Source: Pseudomonadales bacterium (GTDB lineage: Bacteria > Pseudomonadota > Gammaproteobacteria > Pseudomonadales > UBA5518). From it: a DNA stretch of 64,000 bases. The DNA is taken from positions 733,315-797,314 of the forward strand of contig JACKOP010000002.1 of assembly GCA_024234165.1 (NCBI GenBank), given 5' to 3'. Below the pieces are notes generated by a model, which did not search any database, was not told where the DNA came from, and was given only the letters and a program-made list of their open reading frames with translations. Positions 8,822 to 15,940 of this stretch are shown piece after piece (positions within the stretch are counted from its first letter, which is position 1; every line of letters begins with the position of its first letter). The position numbers and the translations under genes were made by a program.

Positions 8822-9625
8822 TCATCTCGAGCTCCGTCCTTCTGAAGGGTCCAGTCGATCGAGAGCCAGATCGACAACGTCGCCCGCGATGCGCAGATCG
8901 ATGAGCCCGATGCGCTTGGCTTCGATGGCGAGATCGCGGGCCGCGACGGGCGTGCAGTCGAGCAGCGACACCCAACCGGTTGCGAAGAGTGAGGCGCCGC
9001 GAAAGCCGACGGCGTGACCGAGATACAGGCCGAAGGCGACGCTCCCCGGCGTGGCCCGCACCAGCGCACGCTTCTTGAAGGTTCGGCCGACGAGGTGCCC
9101 AGCCTGTTCCCACGAACTGGCGACGTTGCGGATGACCTTGTCCAAGGTCGCTTCGCTGAGGCGCTCATCGACAGCGTCCTTCAGGGCCGCCCTGATCGCG
9201 TCGCGCTGCACGTCGCTTCCAGCGACCAGCGCCAGGACCGGCGACACAGTCGCGGCAAGCAAAGGATCGCGCGCGAGTGCGCATTGCAGCGCCAGCAGCG
9301 GGCGGCCAGGTGTGTCGACAGACCAAAGGCGCCGGAGCACCCGAAAGAGCGGAATCCCCGGATCCAAGCCGTAGAGCTCGCCGAGGCGCTGGTTGCTGAG
9401 CCTCCGGGTCGCGGTGGTCGCCTTGCCGAGGCAGTTGCCCTCGACGATCGCCGCCGCGTAGTCCTCGCGCGATGCCGTTTCCGGCGTCGCCGCAAGTACC
9501 GCAGTGAGTTCGCCGAACATCATCGTTCGGCTCGTGTGCGTACCCTTGGCGCCGAACCGAAAGCCCACCTTCGCGGCGCGATCCGAGATCCCCGCGGACG
9601 GGAACAGAGGGGAGGTTGAAGCCAT
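8822..9625 (-). CDS. brxA: BREX protein BrxA (DUF1819 family)
   Basis: First gene of the BREX operon, 267 residues. It matches the DUF1819/BrxA family by position and by the helical core containing SNQRLGELYGLDPGIPLF and LWSVDTPGRPLLALQCALAR, followed by a C-terminal winged-helix-like part. BrxA homologues bind DNA. The family is often nearer 200 residues, so this is at the long end. The ATG at 9625 opens MASTSPLFPSAGI and follows a control region with two 18-bp palindromes. In-frame sequence further upstream runs through those palindromes and looks non-coding. The stop lies at the edge of a hairpin before brxB. Confidence 0.85.
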   Translation of the reverse strand: MASTSPLFPSAGISDRAAKVGFRFGAKGTHTSRTMMFGELTAVLAATPETASREDYAAAIVEGNCLGKATTATRRLSNQRLGELYGLDPGIPLFRVLRRLWSVDTPGRPLLALQCALARDPLLAATVSPVLALVAGSDVQRDAIRAALKDAVDERLSEATLDKVIRNVASSWEQAGHLVGRTFKKRALVRATPGSVAFGLYLGHAVGFRGASLFATGWVSLLDCTPVAARDLAIEAKRIGLIDLRIAGDVVDLALDRLDPSEGRSSR

Positions 9626-9647
9626 AGTGGTAGAGGCTCGAATTTCT

Positions 9648-9665
9648 GCCGGCAAACTTGCCGGC
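9648..9665. promoter_or_regulatory. 18-bp palindrome, brxA-proximal copy (operator candidate)
   Basis: The sequence GCCGGCAAACTTGCCGGC has 8-bp perfect arms (GCCGGCAA and TTGCCGGC) around a 2-bp centre. It lies 22 nt before the brxA start codon, where a bound repressor would block transcription or translation. An identical copy is at 9715-9732. Two identical dyads in a defence-operon control region suggest binding sites for a dimeric repressor, as known for BrxR-type WYL regulators of other BREX operons. No brxR gene is visible here. Confidence 0.7.
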
Positions 9666-9714
9666 GGACGTACTGTGGCACGATCGAACCGAAAGCACAA
9701 CAACTTCGTGATCC

Positions 9715-9732
9715 GCCGGCAAACTTGCCGGC
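9715..9732. promoter_or_regulatory. 18-bp palindrome, distal copy (operator candidate)
   Basis: This is base-for-base identical to the palindrome at 9648-9665, and the two starts are 67 bp apart, about six and a half helical turns. Such spacing could allow cooperative binding or looping. It lies between the divergent brxA and merR genes, so it could serve either or both. The identity of the two copies against otherwise unrelated surroundings argues for selection as a binding site. Confidence 0.7.
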
Positions 9733-9817
9733 GCCTTAAGGCAGCTGTTCGATATCTCCATTGCTGCGGCACACCCGCTTGTTGTACCGCCGATCGCGCC
9801 GCCCTCTTTTGTGACAG

Positions 9818-9846
9818 TTGCTAAGTACAGTTTTAATGTCTAGTAT
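9818..9846 (+). promoter_or_regulatory. Predicted sigma70 promoter of merR
   Basis: TTGCTA (9818-9823) and TAGTAT (9841-9846) are separated by exactly 17 bp. Transcription would begin around 9853-9854, at the ATG of the MerR gene, giving a leaderless or nearly leaderless mRNA. The hexamer ACAGTT occurs twice around the -35 and spacer region (9814, 9828) and may contribute to autoregulation. Confidence 0.55.
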
Positions 9847-9853
9847 GGCGGGC

Positions 9854-10273
9854 ATGAACGAATTCAAGACGTTCACCCTCGACGAGATCGCAGCTCTATC
9901 CGAGCTGCCGCGTCGCACCGTCCGGTACTACATCCAGTCCGGACTGATCGACCGCCCGCTGGGTGTAGGCAGGGGCGCCTACTACACCCAGCGCCACGTC
10001 GAGCAGCTTCTGCTGGTGCGGAAGTGGCAGCTGGCGGGACTGTCGCTGGAACGGATCGGCGAGCTGCTTAAGCAGCAGGCCGCCGGGCCCCTGCCCCCGA
10101 CGCCACGGCGCGCCGGGACCGTCGAGGTCTGGAGCCACCTGATCGTCGCCGACGGCGTCGAGCTCACCCTGGAGCCCAGCCGCGCCGGCCTGACGCCGGA
10201 GCAGGTGCGGGCCTTCTTTCGCGCGGTGACGCAGGCCTACGCGCAGATTCACGAAAGCGAGGAAAAAGAATGA
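9854..10273 (+). CDS. MerR-family transcriptional regulator
   Basis: A 139-residue protein with an N-terminal MerR winged helix-turn-helix (TLDEIAALSELPRRTVRYYI), the wing region YYTQRHVEQLLLVRKWQ, and then LSLERIGELL. The C-terminal part lacks the Cys residues of metal-sensing MerR proteins and has no recognisable ligand domain. The ATG at 9854 is preferred because an upstream in-frame ATG at 9845 overlaps the predicted -10 element. Its stop overlaps the ATG of the VIT/VWA gene (ATGA), so the two form a unit and the regulator probably controls it. It is divergent from brxA; a role in BREX control is possible but unsupported beyond position. Confidence 0.85.
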   Translation: MNEFKTFTLDEIAALSELPRRTVRYYIQSGLIDRPLGVGRGAYYTQRHVEQLLLVRKWQLAGLSLERIGELLKQQAAGPLPPTPRRAGTVEVWSHLIVADGVELTLEPSRAGLTPEQVRAFFRAVTQAYAQIHESEEKE

Positions 10274-11367
10274 ACAAGCTGGCATCGGCCCTGACCGGCC
10301 TGGGCGGCGAACGCGTCGCCGTGTGCGACGTCTCGGCCTCCGCAGTCTTGCAGGATCTGCTCGCCGAGGTCACGGTCTCACAGACCTACCGCAACGACGA
10401 GCGCACGAACATCGAGACTGTCTACACGTTTCCGCTGCCGCTCGATGCGGTGCTGCTGGATCTCGAAGTCGACATCAGTGGGCGCGTGCTCAAAGGCGTC
10501 GTCGTCGAGAAGAAGGCCGCGGAGGAGAAGTACGAGGACGCCGTCGAGGCCGGCGACGCGGCCGTGATGCTCGAAGCGCTCGAGCCAGGCCTCTACACGA
10601 TGAACGTCGGCAACCTGCTCCCGCAGGAGACAGCAAAGATCACCTTCCGCTACGCGATCCTCTATCGATGGGCAGGCGATCGGCTACGGTTCTTCCTGCC
10701 GACCACGATCGCGCCGCGCTTCGGCGAATCGCCTCACCTGCCCCACCAGGCGCCGGAAGCGTCTCTCACGGTCGAGAACCAGTTCTCGTTGCGCGTCGAG
10801 GTCTTCGGTACGCTGCGCGACGCCCAATTCGTCTGCCCATCGCACGTCGTCGAGCTAGTGAAGTCGCCGGAGAGCGTCGTGCTCTCGCTGAGCCAGCCCA
10901 AGGCGGTCATGGACCGCGACTTCATCTTGAACGTGAGGGCCCCGCAGGCGACGCGCAGCTTCGTCCTGTGCGGCCAGGACGGCGACGGGCTGGCTGCCGT
11001 GGCGAGCTTCCAGCCGTTCTTCCCGGGGTTGCAGCAGCCGCGACCGCTGAACCTCGCCATCGTCATCGATTGCTCCGGCTCCATGCAGGGAGACTCGATG
11101 GAGCAGGCGAAGCAGGCGCTCGACGGCATTCTCGAAGGGCTGCAACCGCACGATCGAATTGCGCTGATCGCCTTCGGTAACACGACCAACGTGATGTCGG
11201 ATCGGCCGCTTCCGTGCAATAAGACCAACCTCGCCAAGGCCAAGCGTTTTGCCAAGGCGTTCGACGCGAACATGGGCGGTACCGAGATCGGCAACGCTCT
11301 GCGCGAGACCTATCTGGTGGCCGGCCGCTCGGAATCGGCCGACGTCTTTCTGGTGACAGACGGCGAG

Positions 11368-12933
11368 GAGCCTGCGCGGCAGAAGCCCAACGCTGCTCTG
11401 ATAGGCGACAATAATGGCATGACGACGATGGGCGACGACTGCGACATGACGACTTCCTACCTTCCGTATCACCCTGATCAAGGGCATTTGCTGCCGGTGT
11501 CGGCGGCGGACTGGCTGCCCGAAGGGCATCTGGCGTACTTCATTGCCGACACCGTGGCCTCGCTGGACCTGTCGGCGTTCCACGCCCGTTACGCCAAGGG
11601 CGGGCCACGCAATCAGCCGTTTCACCCGGAGATGATGGTGAAGGTGCTGCTGTATGGCTATGCGACGGGGGTGTTCTCCTCGCGCAAGCTGGCGCGTCGG
11701 CTGTATGACGACGTGGCGTTCCGTGTGTTGGCGGCGGGCAACTTCCCGGCGCACCGGACCCTGAGCGATTTCCGTGCGCTGCATCTGGAGGAACTGTCGG
11801 CCTTGTTCGTGCAGGTGGTGAAGCTGGCGCGCGAGTGCGGGCTGGTGAAGCTGGGCACGATTGCGGTAGATGGGACGAAGGTGAAGGCCAACGCCTCGCG
11901 CCACAAGGCGATGAGCTATGGGCGGATGCTCAAGGCCGAAGTGGAGTTGAAGGAAGAGATTGCGGCGCTGCTGGAGCGCGCCCGCGCCACGGACGCGGCA
12001 GAGGCGAGCGAACCCGATCACGATCTGCCGGCCGAGATCGCGCGGCGCGAAGCGCGGCTGGCGGCGATCCAGGCCGGCAAGGCGCGTCTGGAAGCGCAGC
12101 AGCGCGAGGCCGATACCGCACGCGGGCGCTATGAAGGCGACGAGCGCAAGCCGCATGATTCCGACGGCAAGCCGAGAAAAGGCAAACCGTTCAAACGCGA
12201 CTTCGGCGTGCCCGAGGACAGCGACCAGACCAGCTTCACCGATCCGCAGAGCCGGATCATGAAGCAGTCCAACGGCGGCTTCGACCACAGCTACAACGCG
12301 CAGACGGCGGTGGATGCCGAGCGTCAGATCATCGTGGCGGCAGAGCTTACCGACTGCGCCGCCGACAGTGGCCAGTTGCCGGGGATGGTGGACGCGGTAC
12401 AGCGCACGACGGGGGCCTTGCCGAAGCAGGTTCTGGCCGACACCGGCTATCGCAGTGAAGCGGCGCTGGCCGCGCTGGCACACACGCCCTGCGAGGTCAT
12501 CGTGGCACTGGGGCGAGAAGGGCGCGAACAAGCGCAGGTGGATGCACAAAAATACCCGCACACCGCGGACATGGCGCAAACGCTAGCCAGTGAAGCCGGC
12601 AAGGCGGCGTACCGCCGCCGCAAGGCCATCGTGGAAGCACCCAACGGCTGGATCAAATCGGTGTTGGGATTCCGGCAATTCAGTTTTCGTGGCGTGGAGA
12701 AGGTACGGGCCGAATGGAAACTGGTGTGTCTGGCGATGAACTTGAGGCGGATGGCAGCGTGGGCATGAGGGGCAAGAGAGAGAAAACTCGCCCTCAGGCC
12801 ACTGCCACGCTTGGGCATGTGTCATCAGGTACGTGCCGCACAGGTCATTTCCTCCACATCGCCGCGTCCACTGCTTCAAAAAGTGCGCTTGGAATTTCTC
12901 GTCAATGTGATTTCCCTTCTGCCGCGCAGGCTC
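11368..12933 (+). mobile_element. IS1182-family insertion sequence, 1566 bp
   Basis: Both ends carry the perfect 18-bp inverted repeat GAGCCTGCGCGGCAGAAG (11368-11385; complement at 12916-12933). The 4-bp CGAG at 11364-11367 is repeated at 12934-12937 as a target duplication. One transposase gene fills the element, leaving about 165 bp after its stop. The element interrupts the VWA domain of the VIT/VWA gene in the same orientation. Intact ends and a full transposase suggest recent insertion. Confidence 0.93.
11419..12768 (+). CDS. IS1182-family transposase
   Basis: A 449-residue DDE transposase of the IS1182 type. The N-terminal DUF772 domain reads LDLSAFHARYAKGGPRNQPF and HPEMMVKVLLYGYATGVFSS. 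The catalytic region contains GTIAVDGTKVKANAS (first Asp), LADTGYRSEAAL (second Asp) and a late Glu in the segment before the C-terminal VRAEWKLVCLAMNLRR. A charged insert around residues 180-250 is normal for the family. In-frame ATGs at 11419, 11428 and 11446 are all plausible starts. The frame happens to be open back through the VIT gene, but the protein is not a VIT fusion. It appears full length. Confidence 0.9.
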   Translation: MTTMGDDCDMTTSYLPYHPDQGHLLPVSAADWLPEGHLAYFIADTVASLDLSAFHARYAKGGPRNQPFHPEMMVKVLLYGYATGVFSSRKLARRLYDDVAFRVLAAGNFPAHRTLSDFRALHLEELSALFVQVVKLARECGLVKLGTIAVDGTKVKANASRHKAMSYGRMLKAEVELKEEIAALLERARATDAAEASEPDHDLPAEIARREARLAAIQAGKARLEAQQREADTARGRYEGDERKPHDSDGKPRKGKPFKRDFGVPEDSDQTSFTDPQSRIMKQSNGGFDHSYNAQTAVDAERQIIVAAELTDCAADSGQLPGMVDAVQRTTGALPKQVLADTGYRSEAALAALAHTPCEVIVALGREGREQAQVDAQKYPHTADMAQTLASEAGKAAYRRRKAIVEAPNGWIKSVLGFRQFSFRGVEKVRAEWKLVCLAMNLRRMAAWA

Positions 12934-14340
12934 CGAGGTCTCCGATTGGGAGACCGTTGTCGGCGAGGCGAAGAAGTCGGGCCACCGGGTCTTCACGGTG
13001 GGTGTCGGCAGTGCAGTCTCGGAGGCGTTCGTTCGCGAACTCGCGGCAGGCACCGGTGGCGTGTGCGAACTCGTCTCGCCCCGCGAGGGCATGGCGGACC
13101 GCGTCGTCCGTCACTTCGAACGCATGCGCGCGCCGCGGGCGAAGCGGGTGGCAGTTCGCTGGCCCGATGGCGCCGTGAATATCACCCCAGCCCGGATTGG
13201 CGCGGTCTTCGAGGGCGACACAGTAGTCGCCTGTGCACGCTTCGATCGCGCGCCGGCGCACGGCGCCGCGATTCTCGAAGTCGAGACGAACAAGGGCGAG
13301 ACCGTCCGACAGGAGTTGGCGTTTCCAGCGACGACACCCACCGCTTCCCCGGACGGCATGTCCACGGTGGCTCGCGTGGCGGCTGCCACCCGCTTGAAAG
13401 AACTGGATGATGTCGTGGGCTTGGAGACGGCGCTCCGTTACCGGCTCGTGAGCCCTTGGACCAACTGGCTGGTCGTTGCACCCAGGATCGACGAAGAAAA
13501 GGGCCCAGGACCTCCCGGCCCTGCGCAAGGTCCCGCAGACATTGGCAGCCGGCTGGGGCGGCGTGGGCAGCGTGGCGATGTCCCTCAGCATGGACGCATT
13601 GGCGGCCCCGCGGGCGATGTATTCCCGCAGCGTCGACTTCGCGGCCATGGAGGACTTCGACCTCTCCGAGATCGAGACGCCGCGGCGTGCACTGCCTCTC
13701 GACCTGCCAGAGCCTTATCGCCGACTGCTCGAACTCGTCGATGCGGATGCTTCCCGGCTCGACGTGGCCGGTGCACTCGATCTGCTTGCGCACTCCGGTC
13801 TTGCAGCCGAGCTCGACGACCTCTTCCGGCACACGGCCGACCTCGGCCTCAGTGTCGACGTCGTTGCAGCGATAGTCCTTGCCCGCCTCCTGGGCGGTCC
13901 TCTCGGCGAGTTTCTTTCCGGCGACGCGCAAGTGGCGTTGGCAACTCTGCAGGAGCGGGCCCGGGAAGCTACGGACGCGCTTCAGCAGATGGGACGTCAC
14001 GGCGTCGCCCTGGCTCGCCTGACGGAGGAGCCGGCTGCGCGCGAGGTACTTCGGCAGCGTTCCGACGGCGAAGACCTGGAGCGCTTCGCACGGATGCGAG
14101 AACTGCTCGACCATCTCGACGATGCATTGCGCAGGTCGGTAGAGCGCCTCCGGCACGAACGAGCCCGTCATGCTCACCGTGAGGGAGGAGCGATCGCGTA
14201 GCAGATGGTCGGAGGACTTATCCACGGCCGCGCGATCGGCGCCTCTAACGCAAGACTCGCGCGGCGGTGGGTAAGTCACGGCGACCGGTTGGATGCTGCC
14301 GGCGAGACGACTGAGTTAGAATGGCGTCACATTTCGATTT

Positions 14341-14461
14341 GGGCCGACGCCCATGCCAACCTGCCTACCTGGGCAAGGTGGATCGCGAAAGCGGATGCGG
14401 CTCCTTCGGGAGCAACCAAGCGGGCAACAGCGTCGGCCCTTCTGTTCAGGAGGGCTTTTTT
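14341..14461 (+). ncRNA. Candidate structured leader RNA with terminator-like hairpin, upstream of the DUF3293 gene
   Basis: A perfect 10-bp stem pairs 14341-14350 (GGGCCGACGC) with 14430-14439 (GCGTCGGCCC), closing an ~80-nt domain. Inside are a CGC-GAAA-GCG tetraloop hairpin (14384-14393), a GCTCC-TTCG-GGAGC tetraloop hairpin (14400-14413) and a possible pairing of CCTGCC with GGGCAAGG (about 14360-14377). The 3' arm of the closing stem overlaps a second hairpin, 14436-14442 with 14449-14455, followed by six T (14456-14461). The two structures compete, as in an attenuating riboswitch. The second also buries the GGAGG used by the DUF3293 gene. The downstream broken metK makes an S-adenosylmethionine link tempting but unproven; a radC-type or other mobile-element leader is equally possible. 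Confidence 0.6.
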
Positions 14462-14888
14462 GTTTCCGGATTCAGTCATCGACGCCGGCCTTATCCAGGC
14501 CTTCCGCGAGATCCACTATCAGGTCCACGGCGCCGAGCCATTCACCCTGCGAATGGACGAACACAGCGCGGCGCTCGCCGCCGCGCACAAGCGCTTCCGG
14601 TCGGATTGCTGCGCCTTCATCACGGCCTGCAACCCTTTCAGCGAGGGTGTCGACGCCGCATCCAACACGCAGCTCCACGCCGATCTCGGGCTGGAACTCG
14701 CCCGCCGCAGCCTCGCCCACATCGAAGGCATCGGCCAGCACCCATCCAACCAGTGGCCGGGCGATGCGAGCTACCTTGTCTTCGGATTGAAACTAGAAGC
14801 CGCCAAGACCCTGGGGCGGGCCCTGAAGCAGAACGCCATCGTCTGGAGCGACGCCGACGCCGTGCCGCGCTTGATCTTGCTGCGCTGA
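14460..14888 (+). CDS. DUF3293 domain protein
   Basis: A 142-residue protein beginning LFPDSVIDAGLIQAFREIHY and containing SDCCAFITACNPFS, the hallmark of DUF3293, an uncharacterised family of about this size. The C-terminus has WPGDASYLVFGLKLEAAKTL and ends VPRLILLR. The start is inferred as TTG at 14460, 5 nt after a GGAGGG sequence; no in-frame ATG gives a better fit. The Shine-Dalgarno lies in the 3' arm of a terminator-like hairpin, so expression is probably controlled by the leader RNA before it. Genes of this family recur on plasmids and islands. The function is unknown. Confidence 0.75.
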   Translation: MFPDSVIDAGLIQAFREIHYQVHGAEPFTLRMDEHSAALAAAHKRFRSDCCAFITACNPFSEGVDAASNTQLHADLGLELARRSLAHIEGIGQHPSNQWPGDASYLVFGLKLEAAKTLGRALKQNAIVWSDADAVPRLILLR

Positions 14889-14993
14889 GTGTTCATGGGC
14901 TGGTCCGCCCGCCATCGAGGCAAAGGACCGGGGGGATTTGATCCGGATTGCCGCCCCCGACAGATCGTCAAAGCGGCTAAAGAGGAGTGATCG

Positions 14994-15807
14994 ATGTCTG
15001 TTCGCAATGGCCTGTTCTCGTCGGAGTCCGTCTCCGAAGGCCACCCCGACAAGCTCGCCGACCGCATCTCCGATGCGGTGCTCGACGAGTTCCTGCGCCT
15101 GGAGCCGAGCGCCCGCGTGGCCTGCGAAACCCTGCTGGCCCGACCAGTGTGTGGTAGTGGCCGGCGAGTTCAAGACTCGCAACCCCGATGTGTTCCGCCA
15201 GGTGCGTGAACGTGCGGTGTCCATCGTGGCTGGCGTGCTGCGCGACGCGGGCTACCGCGACGGCGCCACCGGCATCGACCCCGAGCGCTGCGAGGTGCAG
15301 GCGCGATTCAACGGCCAGTCGGCCGACATCAACCGTGGCGTGGACCGGGCCGACGGCGTGATCGGCGCCGGCGACCAGGGCCTGATGTTCGGCTACGCCT
15401 GCGACGAGACGCCGGAGTTGATGCCGGCGCCGATCGTCTATGCACACCGGCTGGTCCGTCGTCAGCCCGAACTGCGCCGCGCCGGCGCCCTACCCTGGCT
15501 GCAGCCCGACGCCAAGTCGCAGGTCAGCTTCCGCTACGAAGACGGCCGGCCGGTGGCGGTCGATGCCGTGGTGCTCTCCACCCAGCACGCCGAAGACGTC
15601 GACACCGACACTCTCCGCGCAGCGGTGAGGCGCGAGATCATCGACGCCGTCATCCCGAAGGCGCTGCGCGCCAGCGGCTACCGCGAGTTGATCAACCCTA
15701 CCGGGCGCTTCGTCACTGGCGGCCCGAAGGGCGACACCGGGCTCACGGGGCGCAAGATCATCGTGGGCGTTCGCGCCGCGTTTTTTGCCGGCACGCCTTT
15801 GGCTTGA
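14994..15807 (+). pseudogene. metK: S-adenosylmethionine synthetase (metK) copy, frameshifted and 3'-truncated
   Basis: The start has a good site (GAGGAG) and opens MSVRNGLFSSESVSEGHPDK, including the HPDK methionine/ATP loop. After ACETLLA (about 15140) a base is missing: the expected DQCVVVAGEFKT continues in another frame. The new frame reads through GAGDQGLMFGYA and LRASGYRELINPTGRF to GPKGDTGLTGRKIIV, then diverges at about 15765 and stops at 15807. Some 100 C-terminal residues of the usual ~385-400 are lost, including the end of the active site, so it should be inactive as read. It probably arrived with the mobile region as a second metK. The 15765-15893 stretch carries about 40 unrelated open codons (ending VTQRLRPISR) of unknown origin. 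Confidence 0.85.
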
Positions 15808-15896
15808 GCTCGCAGCCGGCGGCACAACGGGTCCGCGAAGCCACCGCCGAGATCCAGAAGGTCACCCAGCGTTTGCGCCCGATTTCGCGATAGCCC

Positions 15897-15920
15897 ACCT
15901 TCCGAGATCTATCGACGTCT
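15897..15920. repeat. 24-bp direct repeat, left copy, flanking the AbiE/TOTE/SNF2 cassette
   Basis: Positions 15897-15920 match 23919-23942 at 22 of 24 bases, with the core CGAGATCTATCGAC identical. The two copies flank the four-gene defence operon and the IS5-family element, about 8 kb apart. They may be remnants of an attachment site or target duplication left by integration of the cassette. The copy lies 20 nt beyond the stop of the SNF2 gene. Confidence 0.6.
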
Positions 15921-15940
15921 GCCGGCGCAATGACGAACAG

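Larger units (their letters stand above)
10270..14201 (+). pseudogene. VIT and von Willebrand A domain protein, disrupted by an IS and a frameshift
   Basis: The first 366 codons (10270-11367) encode an N-terminal VIT domain (NIETVYTFPLPLDAVLLDLE; GVVVEKKAAEEKYEDA) and the start of a VWA domain with the MIDAS motif DCSGSMQGDS. An IS splits the codons for VTDGE and VSDWE; removing it with one CGAG copy restores the frame exactly. The distal part from 12938 continues the VWA domain (VFTVGVGSAVSEAFVRELA). A single extra G in the GGG run near 13500 then shifts the frame. Coding resumes in the new frame from about 13505 to the TAG at 14199, giving a predicted ancestral protein near 790 residues. 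Family members are often surface or scaffold proteins; the function here is unknown. Its start overlaps the MerR stop. Confidence 0.85.

Noticed and set aside
10270..12768. A single 832-residue VIT-transposase fusion protein
   Set aside because: The junction coincides with the IS end, an 18-bp inverted repeat and a target duplication, so the shared frame is accidental.
12998..14182. A 394-residue protein continuing past 13500 in the original frame
   Set aside because: After the GGG run the sequence loses family resemblance, while the frame ending at 14201 continues the conserved C-terminal helices; this indicates a frameshift.
14341..14461. Naming the leader RNA a SAM riboswitch
   Set aside because: The consensus features of SAM-I, SAM-II or SAH aptamers were not recognised; only proximity to a metK copy suggests it.
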